The position numbers were made by a program, and so were the translations under genes. The notes beneath the pieces are model-generated. The model ran no database searches. It saw nothing but the letters and a program-made list of their open reading frames with translations, and had not been told where the DNA came from. This document shows, one piece after another, positions 35,650 through 43,610 of a stretch of 64,000 bases of DNA; the stretch's first letter is position 1; every line of letters begins with the position of its first letter. Origin of the DNA: DATEPR01 sp963780635. Lineage in GTDB: Bacteria > Actinomycetota > Actinomycetes > Mycobacteriales > Pseudonocardiaceae. The DNA is taken from the NCBI GenBank assembly GCA_963780635.1, contig CAWACW010000012.1:620001-684000 (forward strand), written 5' to 3'.

Positions 35650-36078
35650 ATGACGAGCAGTACCAACCACTTCAGCACCGAGGGTGCCGGCACGCCGACC
35701 ACAGCCGGCCGGTTCGTCGACGTGCGGCGGATCGAGGCCGTGGAGATGGCGCCGGGTCTCAACTTCCAGCCCATCCTGTCCGAGCACGCGATCGTGAACG
35801 TGGTGTCGTTCGAGCCGCACACCGAGGCTCCGATGCACAGCCACGTCGAGGAGCAGATCGTGATCGTGGTGGAGGGTGAGTTCGAGTTCACCCTCGACGG
35901 CACCACCCGCACCATGAAGGCCGGCGACGTGTGCGTGATCCCGCCGTGGGTGCCGCACGGCGCGAAGACCCACGACACGACGTGCCGCGAGCTGGACGTG
36001 TTCACCCCGCCGAGGGCCACGCTGCTCGACCACGCGGCCAGCCAGGTGGACCCGTCGCGGGTGGAAGGCAGCGACTGA
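35650..36078 (+). CDS. Cupin-domain protein
   Basis: This 142-residue single cupin has the first metal motif as EAPMHSHVEEQIVIVVEGEF (His, His, Glu) and the second as VIPPWVPHGAKTHD (His). All four usual metal ligands therefore appear present. It may be an isomerase, dioxygenase or a binding protein; nothing more is certain. The ATG at 35650 follows AGGAGG and lies 14 bases after the aminotransferase. Two bases separate its stop from the next gene, so it belongs to the same operon. Confidence 0.85.
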   Translation: MTSSTNHFSTEGAGTPTTAGRFVDVRRIEAVEMAPGLNFQPILSEHAIVNVVSFEPHTEAPMHSHVEEQIVIVVEGEFEFTLDGTTRTMKAGDVCVIPPWVPHGAKTHDTTCRELDVFTPPRATLLDHAASQVDPSRVEGSD

Positions 36079-36080
36079 CC

Positions 36081-36863
36081 ATGGATCTGGGGTTGGCCGG
36101 CAGGCGGGCGATCGTCACGGGCGGGTCCAAGGGCATCGGCCTCGCGGTCGCGCTCGAACTCGCGGCCGAGGGCGCGTCGGTGGCGATCTGCTCGCGGGAC
36201 GAGACCGAGCTGAAAGCGGCGGCCGACCAGGTCGCCGCGCTGGGCGGGCAGGTGTTCCACCAGGTCGCCGACGTGACCGTGGTGGCCGACGTGGACCGGT
36301 TCGTCGGCGCGACCGCCGAGGCGCTGGGCGGCGTGGACATCCTGGTGAACAACGCGGGCGGCGCGCATCCGGGCAACTTCGAGAGCCTGACCGACGAGGA
36401 CTGGCACGGCGACCTGGACGTGAAGCTGTTCTCGCAGTTGCGCTGTTTCCGGGCCGCGCTGCCGCACCTGCGGGCCAGCGAGTCGCCCCGGGTGATCAAC
36501 GTGAACGCCGTCTACGCGAAGTACCCGGACCCGGTGTTCTTCGCCACCACGGTCATCCGGGCGGCCTGCGTGAACCTGAACAAGGTGCTCGCTCAGGAGT
36601 TCGGCGCCGAGCGGATCCTGGTCAACAGTGTGAACATCGGTTTCGTGGCGACCCCTCAGTGGGACAACATCCACGCGCGCAGGGCACCGGACGTGCCGCG
36701 CGCGGAGTTCCTCGACGGCCTTGCCAGGACCGAGGTGCCGCTGGGCAGGTTCGGCACCGTGGAGGAGGTCTCCGGACTGGTCGCGTTCCTCGCCGGTGCC
36801 AGGGCGAGCTACATCACCGGCGCGGTGATCGACGTGGCCGGTGGCATGGGGAAGTACGTCTGA
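36081..36863 (+). CDS. SDR-fold protein with replaced catalytic residues
   Basis: This 260-residue protein has the SDR cofactor motifs TGGSKGIG (14-21) and NNAG (90-93) and a normal C-terminal IDVAGG. The active-site segment is unusual. Where SDRs have a serine strand followed by YxxxK, this one reads INVNAVYAKYP, then FFATTVIRAACVNLNK. By alignment on the NLxK...AQEF helix, the tyrosine position is Thr156 and the lysine position Arg160. It may be a non-classical SDR with another chemistry, or a binding protein. It starts at ATG 36081, two bases after the cupin stop, and its stop overlaps the amidotransferase start (TGATG). Confidence 0.8.
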   Translation: MDLGLAGRRAIVTGGSKGIGLAVALELAAEGASVAICSRDETELKAAADQVAALGGQVFHQVADVTVVADVDRFVGATAEALGGVDILVNNAGGAHPGNFESLTDEDWHGDLDVKLFSQLRCFRAALPHLRASESPRVINVNAVYAKYPDPVFFATTVIRAACVNLNKVLAQEFGAERILVNSVNIGFVATPQWDNIHARRAPDVPRAEFLDGLARTEVPLGRFGTVEEVSGLVAFLAGARASYITGAVIDVAGGMGKYV

Positions 36864-37678
36864 TGTGCCGACTGGTCGGCTGGGTAGCCGCGACTCCCGT
36901 CACGTTGGCGGATGTGCTCGGGCACACCGCTGTTAAACGCTTCACTCACCTGTCCCACGTGCACGCCGACGGCTGGGGAGCCGCGTGGCACGACGAGCAC
37001 GGCGAACTCGTGGTCACACGCTCCCCGACGGCGGCCGGGACCGACCCGGGGTTCGCCGAGTTCGCCACGACGCGGGCCACCACGGCCGGGTTCGTGCACC
37101 TGCGACTGGGCACGCCCGGGTGCGGCTACGGACCGCTGAGCAACCATCCGTTCACGGACGGTCCGTGGGCGCTGGCACACAACGGGGCGATCGCGCCGGG
37201 CGAACGCATCGACGCGCTGCTCACCGACGACGACCCGCGACGGCCCGTGGGTGAGACCGACACCGAGCGCTACTTCCTCGCGCTGCGCACGGAACTCGAC
37301 CGCAACGGCGGCTCGGTGCCCGACGCGGTCGACCACGTGCTGACTCGGATGGCACGCGTCGGACTGACGGCCTCCAGCCTGAACGCGCTGCTGCTCGGCC
37401 CGGACGCGCTGCACGTCATCAGCTCGCACGACGCCGACTGGCAGGCCACCACCATCCAGGTGTGGCCTGCCGACGAGCTGGCGAGCGGAGTCGTGCTGCC
37501 GCCGTACTTTCCCATGATCGTCAAGGAGACCGGCGATCTGGTGGCGGCCGCGTCCTCCGGCATCGTGTCCGATCTGGACGGTTGGCGGGCGATCCCGAAC
37601 GACGCTGTGCTGCGCATCGACCTGAACACGCGCAGTACCACTGTGACGCCGGTTTCGTCGACGGTGCCCAGCACCTGA
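36863..37678 (+). CDS. Class II glutamine amidotransferase, EgtC-like
   Basis: This 271-residue stand-alone class II amidotransferase has the N-terminal nucleophile at Cys2 (MCRLVGW) after methionine removal, then HVHADGWGAAWH, FVHLRLGT and LSNHPFTDGPWALAHNGAI, as in EgtC and YafJ-type proteins. EgtC removes a gamma-glutamyl group in ergothioneine synthesis. No egtA, B, D or E genes are near, so here it more likely hydrolyses or transfers the gamma-glutamyl group made by the divergent ligase. That role is inferred from context. The ATG at 36863 overlaps the SDR stop, and it ends the operon. Confidence 0.85.
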   Translation: MCRLVGWVAATPVTLADVLGHTAVKRFTHLSHVHADGWGAAWHDEHGELVVTRSPTAAGTDPGFAEFATTRATTAGFVHLRLGTPGCGYGPLSNHPFTDGPWALAHNGAIAPGERIDALLTDDDPRRPVGETDTERYFLALRTELDRNGGSVPDAVDHVLTRMARVGLTASSLNALLLGPDALHVISSHDADWQATTIQVWPADELASGVVLPPYFPMIVKETGDLVAAASSGIVSDLDGWRAIPNDAVLRIDLNTRSTTVTPVSSTVPST

Positions 37679-37713
37679 CCTGTGCTCACCTGACAGTCCG
37701 GCGTCTCCCCCGT

Positions 37714-39387
37714 ATGGTTGGCGTCGTGCCAGCTCGCAGCGCCATCATCTCCGTTGACGACGACCCGGGCGTGTCCCGGGCGGTTGCTCGTGACCTGCGC
37801 CGCCGCTACGGCGAGGACCACCGCATCATCCGGGCCGAATCCGGCCAGCAAGCGCTGGATGCGCTGCGCGAGATGAAACTGCGCGGCGATCCGGTGTCCA
37901 TCATCGTGGCCGACTACCGGATGCCGAACATGAACGGCATCCAGTTCCTCGAGCACGCGATGGACATCTGCCCGACTGCCCGCCGGGTGCTGCTCACCGC
38001 CTACGCCGACACGGGCGCCGCGATCGACGCGATCAACGTCGTCGACCTCGACTACTACCTGCTCAAGCCGTGGGATCCGCCGGAGGAGAAGCTCTATCCG
38101 GTGATCGACTCGCTGCTGGACGCCTGGGCGGCCACCGACCAGCAGCCCGTGACCGAGACGAAGGTCGTCGGCCACCGGTGGTCGGCGCGCTCCTCGGAGG
38201 TGCGCGAGTTCCTGGCCCGCAACCAGGTGCCGTACCGGTGGTACCAGGTGGACCAACCGGAAGGTGAGCGGCTGCTGCTGGCCGCGGGTGCCGACGGCTC
38301 GGACCTGCCGGTGGTGGTCACGATGAGCGGTGAGGCGCTGGTCGCACCGTCGGACGCCGAACTGGCCGACCAGGTGGGCCTGACGACCAGCCCGTCGCAG
38401 GACTTCTACGACCTGATCATCATCGGCGGCGGTCCCGCCGGGCTCGGTGCGGCCGTCTACGGCGCGTCCGAGGGCCTGCGCACACTGCTGGTGGAGCGCA
38501 TGGCCACCGGCGGGCAGGCCGGCCAGAGCTCCCGGATCGAGAACTACCTGGGTTTCCCGGACGGTGTGTCCGGTGCGCAACTGGCCGACCGGGCGCGGCG
38601 CCAAGCCATGAAGTTCGGCGCCGAGCTGGTCACCACCCGCGACGTCGTGGGCCTTGAGGTCAACGGCTCGGCCCGTACGGTCCGCTTCACCGACGGCACC
38701 GCCATCGACGCGCACACCGTCATCCTCGCCACCGGCGTCGCGTACCGGCAGCTGGGCGCGCCCGGCCTCGGCACGTTCACCGGTCGCGGCGTGTACTACG
38801 GGTCCGCGCTCACCGAGGCCGCGAACTGCAAGGAGCAGGACATCTACGTGGTCGGCGGCGCGAACTCGGCGGGTCAGGCCGCCGTCTACCTCGCGCACAC
38901 CGCCAAGTCGGTGACCATCATGGTGCGGGCGCAGGACCTGACCGACTCCATGTCGCACTACCTGATCCAGCAGATCGCGGGCATTCCCAACATCACCGTC
39001 CGCACGTGCTGTGAGGTCATCGAGGCGCACGGCGACGACCACCTCGAACGCCTCACCCTGCGGGACAACGCGACCGGTGAGACGCACACGGTGCCCGCAT
39101 CGTGGCTGTTCGTGTTCATCGGTGCCGTGCCGCGCACCGACTGGCTGGACGGCACCGTCGTGCGGGACCCGCTCGGCTTCGTCCTCGCGGGCCCTGACCT
39201 GACCGGCGACGGTTCGCCGCCGAAGGGCTGGGCGCTCGACCGCGCCCCCTACCACCTGGAGACCAGCGTTCCCGGCGTGTTCGTGGCGGGCGACGTACGC
39301 TCGGAATCGGGCAAGCGGGTCGCCGCTGCCGTCGGCGAGGGCGCGATGGCCGTGATGCTCGTGCACAGGTACTTGGAGAACACATGA
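37714..39387 (+). CDS. Response regulator fused to thioredoxin-reductase-like flavoprotein
   Basis: This 557-residue fusion has three parts. Residues about 8-130 form a receiver domain with DDD at 15-17, phospho-acceptor Asp67 (VADYRMPNMNG), Thr95 and Lys118. Residues about 145-225 look like a small redoxin-type fold (GHRWSARSSEVREFLARNQ) without a CxxC. Residues about 232-550 form a thioredoxin-reductase-like two-domain flavoprotein with IIIGGGPAGLGAA, VVGGANSAGQAAVYLA and VAGDVRS. At the place of the redox CxxC this protein has GSAL (363-366), so no active disulfide. The ATG at 37714 or GTG at 37726 may be the start. Its stop overlaps the kinase start, which makes the kinase its probable partner. 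Confidence 0.88.
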   Translation: MVGVVPARSAIISVDDDPGVSRAVARDLRRRYGEDHRIIRAESGQQALDALREMKLRGDPVSIIVADYRMPNMNGIQFLEHAMDICPTARRVLLTAYADTGAAIDAINVVDLDYYLLKPWDPPEEKLYPVIDSLLDAWAATDQQPVTETKVVGHRWSARSSEVREFLARNQVPYRWYQVDQPEGERLLLAAGADGSDLPVVVTMSGEALVAPSDAELADQVGLTTSPSQDFYDLIIIGGGPAGLGAAVYGASEGLRTLLVERMATGGQAGQSSRIENYLGFPDGVSGAQLADRARRQAMKFGAELVTTRDVVGLEVNGSARTVRFTDGTAIDAHTVILATGVAYRQLGAPGLGTFTGRGVYYGSALTEAANCKEQDIYVVGGANSAGQAAVYLAHTAKSVTIMVRAQDLTDSMSHYLIQQIAGIPNITVRTCCEVIEAHGDDHLERLTLRDNATGETHTVPASWLFVFIGAVPRTDWLDGTVVRDPLGFVLAGPDLTGDGSPPKGWALDRAPYHLETSVPGVFVAGDVRSESGKRVAAAVGEGAMAVMLVHRYLENT

Positions 39388-40844
39388 CGGCCACCGAACC
39401 GGCTCCGCGCGAGCAACTCCCCTGCGACATCGACGAACTGCGCTCGCTGTTCCTGTTCGAGAAGCTGTCCGACGAGCAGTTGGACTACCTGTGCCGCAAC
39501 GGGCACGTGGAGCGGTTCGAGCCCGGCTACGCGTTCCACGAGGGCGACGAGGCCAGGTGCTTCTACGTGCTGCTGGAAGGCAAGATCGGGCTGTATCGCA
39601 GGGTCGGCGACGAGGACGTCGAGGTCACCCGCACCGACCACGTCGGCGTGTACGCGGGCGCCTGGAAGGCGTTCCTGGGCGACCGGATTCCGCAGTACTA
39701 CGACAACACCCTGCGCATCATCACCCCGGCCCGGTTGTACGTGCTGGAAGCCGGCCTGCTCGCGAAGGTCATGCGGGACTGGTTCCCGATGGCCCTGCAC
39801 ATGCTGGAGGGCCTGTTCTTCGGCATGCGCAACACGCAGGAGGCGGTCAGCCAGCGGGAACGACTGCTCGCGCTCGGCTCGCTGTCCGCTGGTCTGACGC
39901 ACGAGCTGAACAACCCGGCGGCGGCCGCGGTGCGGGCCACGTCGTCACTGCGCGAACGCGTCGCCGGGATGCGGCACAAGCTGGGCATGATCGCCTCCGG
40001 CTCCTACGACCGGGCCGCGATGGCGACCCTGGTGGCGCTGCAGGAGCAGGCGGCCGAGAAGGTGTCCAAGGCGCAGCCGCTCAGTCCGCTGGAGGCCTCC
40101 GACCGCGAGGACGAGCTGACCGACTGGTTCGACGAGCACGGCATCTCCAACGGCTGGGACATGGCTCCCACCTTCGTGCAGGCGGGACTGGACATCGCGT
40201 GGCTGGAGCAGGTCGTGGACACGGTCGACGACCGCACGGTGCTGGAAGGCGCGTTGCGGTGGCTCAACTACACGATCGACACCGAGCTGCTGATGAACGA
40301 GATCGAGGACTCGACGACCCGGGTCTCGACGCTGGTCACGGCCGCCAAGCAGTACTCACAGCTGGACCGCGCGCCCTATCGGGTGATCGACGTGCACGAG
40401 TTGCTGGACAGCACGCTGCTGATGCTCAGCCGCAAGCTCGGTGGCGAGGTGACGGTGGTCAAGGACTACGACCGCGGGCTGCCGTCGATCCCCGTCTACG
40501 CGGGCGAGCTGAACCAGGTGTGGACGAACCTGATCGATAACGCGGTCGACGCGATGGACGGCGATGGCACGCTCACCCTGCGCACGTTCCGTGACGATGG
40601 TTGGCTGGTGGTCGAGATCGGCGACACGGGTGCCGGCATCCCGGAGGACATCCGGGGCCGCATCTTCGAACCGTTCTTCACCACCAAGGGAGTCGGCGCC
40701 GGCACCGGCCTGGGCCTGGACATCTCGTGGCGGATCGTGGTCAACAAGCACCATGGCGACCTGTCGGTGGAGTCCTCGCCCGGCGACACGCGGTTCCAGG
40801 TGCGGCTGCCCGTGGTGCCACCACAGGAAGAGGTAACGCGATGA
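39384..40844 (+). CDS. Cyclic-nucleotide-binding-domain histidine kinase
   Basis: This 486-residue soluble kinase has no membrane segment. An N-terminal CRP/CNMP-type domain (about residues 20-140: FEPGYAFHEGDEARCFYVLL) is followed by an atypical H-box LGSLSAGLTHELNNPAAAAV with His173. A long helical insert comes next, then the ATPase: N-box WTNLIDNAVDAMDG, DTGAGIP and GTGLGLDISW. Sensing is therefore likely of a small ligand or redox state in the cytoplasm. It overlaps the receiver-reductase gene by ATGA at its start and the zinc-finger gene by ATGA at its end, so all three are translated together. Confidence 0.87.
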   Translation: MTATEPAPREQLPCDIDELRSLFLFEKLSDEQLDYLCRNGHVERFEPGYAFHEGDEARCFYVLLEGKIGLYRRVGDEDVEVTRTDHVGVYAGAWKAFLGDRIPQYYDNTLRIITPARLYVLEAGLLAKVMRDWFPMALHMLEGLFFGMRNTQEAVSQRERLLALGSLSAGLTHELNNPAAAAVRATSSLRERVAGMRHKLGMIASGSYDRAAMATLVALQEQAAEKVSKAQPLSPLEASDREDELTDWFDEHGISNGWDMAPTFVQAGLDIAWLEQVVDTVDDRTVLEGALRWLNYTIDTELLMNEIEDSTTRVSTLVTAAKQYSQLDRAPYRVIDVHELLDSTLLMLSRKLGGEVTVVKDYDRGLPSIPVYAGELNQVWTNLIDNAVDAMDGDGTLTLRTFRDDGWLVVEIGDTGAGIPEDIRGRIFEPFFTTKGVGAGTGLGLDISWRIVVNKHHGDLSVESSPGDTRFQVRLPVVPPQEEVTR

Positions 40845-41185
40845 CCGTGCCCGGAATCGATCCGAGCGTGCCGCCCAGCGGCACCGGGTGTGTCGAGTGC
40901 GACGCGGCAGGCGGTTGGTGGCTGCACCTGCGCCGGTGTGCGCAGTGCGGTCATATCGGCTGCTGCGACTCGTCGCCGGCACAGCACGCGAGCGCCCACG
41001 CGGCGGGCACCGGCCACCCGTTCGTGCGCAGCTTCGAACCCGGTGAGGACTGGTACTGGAACTACCGGACGCAGGAGTTCTACGACGGCCCCGAGCTGGC
41101 CCCGGCGCTACACCACCCGGTCGAGCAGCCCACCCCGGGTCCCGAGGGCCGGGTACCGGCCGACTGGCAGAGCCGTGTCCACTGA
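40841..41185 (+). CDS. UBP-type zinc-finger protein
   Basis: This 114-residue protein is almost only a ZnF-UBP domain. Cys17 and Cys20 (CVEC), Cys33 and Cys36 (CAQC), Cys41 or Cys42, and His49, His53 and His59 (QHASAHAAGTGHP) give the metal-binding pattern. In eukaryotes this fold binds the free C-terminal Gly-Gly of ubiquitin. In bacteria its role is unknown. ATG 40841 overlaps the kinase stop. The constant linkage to the kinase and receiver-reductase suggests that it binds a partner protein or a C-terminal tail in this signalling unit. Confidence 0.85.
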   Translation: MTVPGIDPSVPPSGTGCVECDAAGGWWLHLRRCAQCGHIGCCDSSPAQHASAHAAGTGHPFVRSFEPGEDWYWNYRTQEFYDGPELAPALHHPVEQPTPGPEGRVPADWQSRVH

Positions 41186-41207
41186 CGCAGGGTCAGGGCT
41201 CGCGTTG

Positions 41208-41759
41208 TCAGGGGTTCGCGGCGATCAGTCGCCATTCGCGGTCCCAGCGCGCGTAGCGGATCCGATCCAGCCACCGGTGAACGCCGCCCAGTAGCCCGAC
41301 CAGCAGCAGGGCGAGGATCACCAGGAACAGGACGACGATCAGGTACTGCTGCGCGGTGAGCGCAGCCGCGGACGCCGGCGGGCTGGTCACGTGCCCGGTC
41401 TCGTCGACCCAGATCCTGGTCTGGTCGCCGATCTTGTCGGGCGGGATGACCGCGATGACACCGGAGTGCGGCACACCGCCGGGCGTGCGCCACGTGGCGC
41501 GGGCGACCGCGCCGTGACCGGGGCCGGGTGCGACGTTCTGCCGCACCGTCGCCGTGACCTGGATGACGTCCTGCGCCGACCGTTCGACAGCGGCCCTGTG
41601 CACTGCCGCACCGGCGGCCAACGCGACGGGCACCGCGGCGCACAGCAGCACGAAGGCGACTATCCGAGCGAATACCTCGACGCGGTCGACGCGGCGACGC
41701 AGCGGGTTGCGGCGGAGGCCGGACCGCACGGCCGGCGACGAAGGTCGCGATGGACGCAT
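41208..41759 (-). CDS. Rv1733c-like transmembrane protein
   Basis: This 183-residue membrane protein has the layout of the Rv1733c family: a basic N-terminus (SGLRRNPLRRRVDRVEVF), one transmembrane helix (FVLLCAAVPVALAAGAAV), an extracytoplasmic domain with ARATWRTPGGVPHSGVI and TRIWVDETGHVTSPP, and a second helix near the end (YLIVVLFLVILALLLVGLL). The function is unknown; the M. tuberculosis homologue is a dormancy-regulon antigen. I start at ATG 41759, which has GGGAG upstream, not at the TTG just before it. It is convergent with the zinc-finger gene, with 22 bases between them. Confidence 0.82.
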   Translation of the reverse strand: MRPSRPSSPAVRSGLRRNPLRRRVDRVEVFARIVAFVLLCAAVPVALAAGAAVHRAAVERSAQDVIQVTATVRQNVAPGPGHGAVARATWRTPGGVPHSGVIAVIPPDKIGDQTRIWVDETGHVTSPPASAAALTAQQYLIVVLFLVILALLLVGLLGGVHRWLDRIRYARWDREWRLIAANP

Positions 41760-42378
41760 CAACTTGCTCCCACACAGGGAATGTCGGGGGCAAGCACCGC
41801 ACCGTTAGCGCGAAATGGCAGCCGTAACATCTGTTTCAGCCTGGCCTCGCCACGGTCGGTGCACGGTGACACGACACAGCCGGTGGTGCCGATCTTCGCC
41901 GTGCTGATCGTGGCCACGATGGTGCCGGCCACCTGGCTGACCGTGGCACCGCACTGATCGGTGCGCAGGACCCGGTGCGCGGGCCATCACCGTGGTGAAC
42001 GCACGCCGCCACGGGCGCCGCATCGCCGTGAGTGGTGCTGGCGTGCCGGCGTGCCGGGGGCGACTGTGCTCGCTGTCGTGCGCCTGATCGCCAGCGCCAC
42101 CGCGACCCAGCTCGCGCGGCCCGCCCGTCGGTGCCGGGATCTCCCCGCCACCAGCACATCCGGCCCGCCGAAGCCCACCATCCACACTCCGCGCATCGCG
42201 GCCAGCCCCCGTGGTCCAGCATGCGACCTGGACCCCGCTGGAGGTCGAGCGCGCTGACGCCTGGCGCAATTCGGCCGGAACTCTCATCCCATGCGGTGAG
42301 GTAGGCGCGGAAATGCGGCAGGTTGCGGCGATCCCGCCTTAGTTTGGAGGGCACCGAATGAGATGGGGAGCATGCAGC
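41760..42378. other. Intergenic region, at most a tiny membrane peptide
   Basis: About 620 bases separate the Rv1733c-like gene from the XRE pseudogene. The only item with some promise is a plus-strand GTG-started peptide of 32 codons at 41859-41957 with a hydrophobic core (PIFAVLIVATMVPATWL), too short to judge. The long minus-strand frames here are rich in Arg, Gly and His and show no conserved motif. I found no hairpin of note. Confidence 0.4.
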
Positions 42379-43297
42379 ATGTCCGACTACGTGTCGACCG
42401 CGCGACGCCGCGAACTGGGAGCCGCGCTGCGGCGGATCCGGGAACGGCGTGGCCTCAACGGTCAGGACATGGCCACCCGGCTGGGCTGGGCGCCGAGCAT
42501 GGTGTCCCGGGTGGAGACCGGCAAGCGCCCGATGACGCTGGTGGAAGTCGCCACGTACACAGGCCTGTGCAACGTCGCAGGCGAGGAACAAGTCGAACTG
42601 CTGAGTCTCGCGATAGAACCTGACGACTACCGGATCAAGCCACACGACGGCGAGATGCCCGACGACTGCGGACACTGATCTTCCAGGAGCAGACGGCCAG
42701 CGCGATCGACATCTTCGAGCCGATCTTCATCCCTGGCATCACCCAGACAGAGGACTATGTCCGCGCTCTGTTCAAGGAGACCGGCATGCTGCAGCCCGAC
42801 CAGGATCGAGCACCGCATTGAGATCAGATTGGCCAGACGAAGTGTGCTGAACAGAACGTATCCTGCTCAATGTGCCCTGTTCGTGCACGAGAATGCGCTG
42901 CGCACACCCATCGACCGCCCACAGGTGATGCACGAGCAGATGCTCCATCTGTTGTTCCAAGGCACCCGAGCGCAATGCTCCATCCGAGTGGTACCGAGGT
43001 CAGCCGGTGGCCGAGGCGTAGCGCAGGGATCGTTCCATGTCTTCGGCTATTCGGAAGGCCCGCCTGTCGTCTATCTCGAACACGAGACAACGAGCGAGTT
43101 CCTGGAGAGTCGCGCGGACCTGCACGGACTATCGAAGAGTGCTGAAACGGCTCGCTAGTGTTGCTCTGGACGAGGGACAATCCAGGGAACTCATTGCTTG
43201 GGTTGCAAGCGACTACGAGCGGCAGGGAGTGGCACAGCATGAAGACGACGCCGGAAGACCCGCAGCGTTGGCGCAAGAGCAGCTACAGCGGGGGTAG
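42379..43297 (+). pseudogene. XRE/DUF5753 regulator with three frameshifts
   Basis: The family sequence is readable in pieces across three frames. Frame one from ATG 42379 (GGGGAG upstream) holds the helix-turn-helix (LGAALRRIRERRGLNGQDMA, ASMVSRVETGKRP reads here as PSMVSRVETGKRP) and ends at PDD. From about 42666 a second frame continues with LRTLIFQEQTASAIDIFEP. From about 42802 the next frame gives RIEHRIEIRLARRSVL and FVHENALRTPIDRPQVMHEQ. From about 43127 another frame gives DYRRVLKRLASVALDEGQSR. DUF5753 regulators pair with DUF397 proteins and act in development and antibiotic control. Single-base changes at about 42661-42666, 42801 and 43126 break this copy, unless they are sequencing errors. 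Confidence 0.85.
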
Positions 43298-43481
43298 CGG
43301 CGACGGCAGTTGCGTCGAGGTCAGCTGGCGCAAGAGCAGCTATAGCGGCGGCGGCGACGGCAGTTGCGTCGAGGTGGTGTTCGGGGCCGAGGTGATCGGG
43401 GTGCGGGATTCCAAGAACGTGGCCGGGCCGCGGCTCGCGTTCGAGGAAGCCGCCTGGCGCGCGTTCGTGGAGCGGTGCTGA
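43239..43481 (+). CDS. DUF397 protein with doubled core motif
   Basis: This 80-residue protein is of the DUF397 family, the usual partner of XRE/DUF5753 regulators. The family core WRKSSYSGGxGDGSCVEV occurs twice in tandem: WRKSSYSGGSGDGSCVEVS, then WRKSSYSGGGDGSCVEVV. It is followed by the normal end VIGVRDSKN and AWRAFVERC. Most members have one copy, so this is an in-frame duplication of 54-57 bases. The ATG at 43239 lies inside the last frame of the broken regulator. With its partner broken, the protein may be orphaned, although such proteins can be encoded in many copies per genome. Confidence 0.85.
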   Translation: MKTTPEDPQRWRKSSYSGGSGDGSCVEVSWRKSSYSGGGDGSCVEVVFGAEVIGVRDSKNVAGPRLAFEEAAWRAFVERC

Positions 43482-43610
43482 GTCCTCTATAGACATCGCG
43501 GGACGTGCTGTGACCCGCGCCTCACCGGGTCGCGGAGATCATGTCGCCCAGGAGCCTGAGAGGGCCGCGCGCGGCGAGCGGTTGTCGGTCCTCGCTGCCA
43601 CGATGGCCGG

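Noticed and set aside
36863..37678. Ergothioneine biosynthesis, because of the EgtC-like enzyme
   Set aside because: No egtA, egtB, egtD or egtE gene lies nearby, and the operon content points to catabolism.
41859..42287. Small open frames on both strands in the gap after the Rv1733c-like gene
   Set aside because: Too short or too biased in composition to support a gene; one 32-codon membrane peptide is mentioned only as a possibility.
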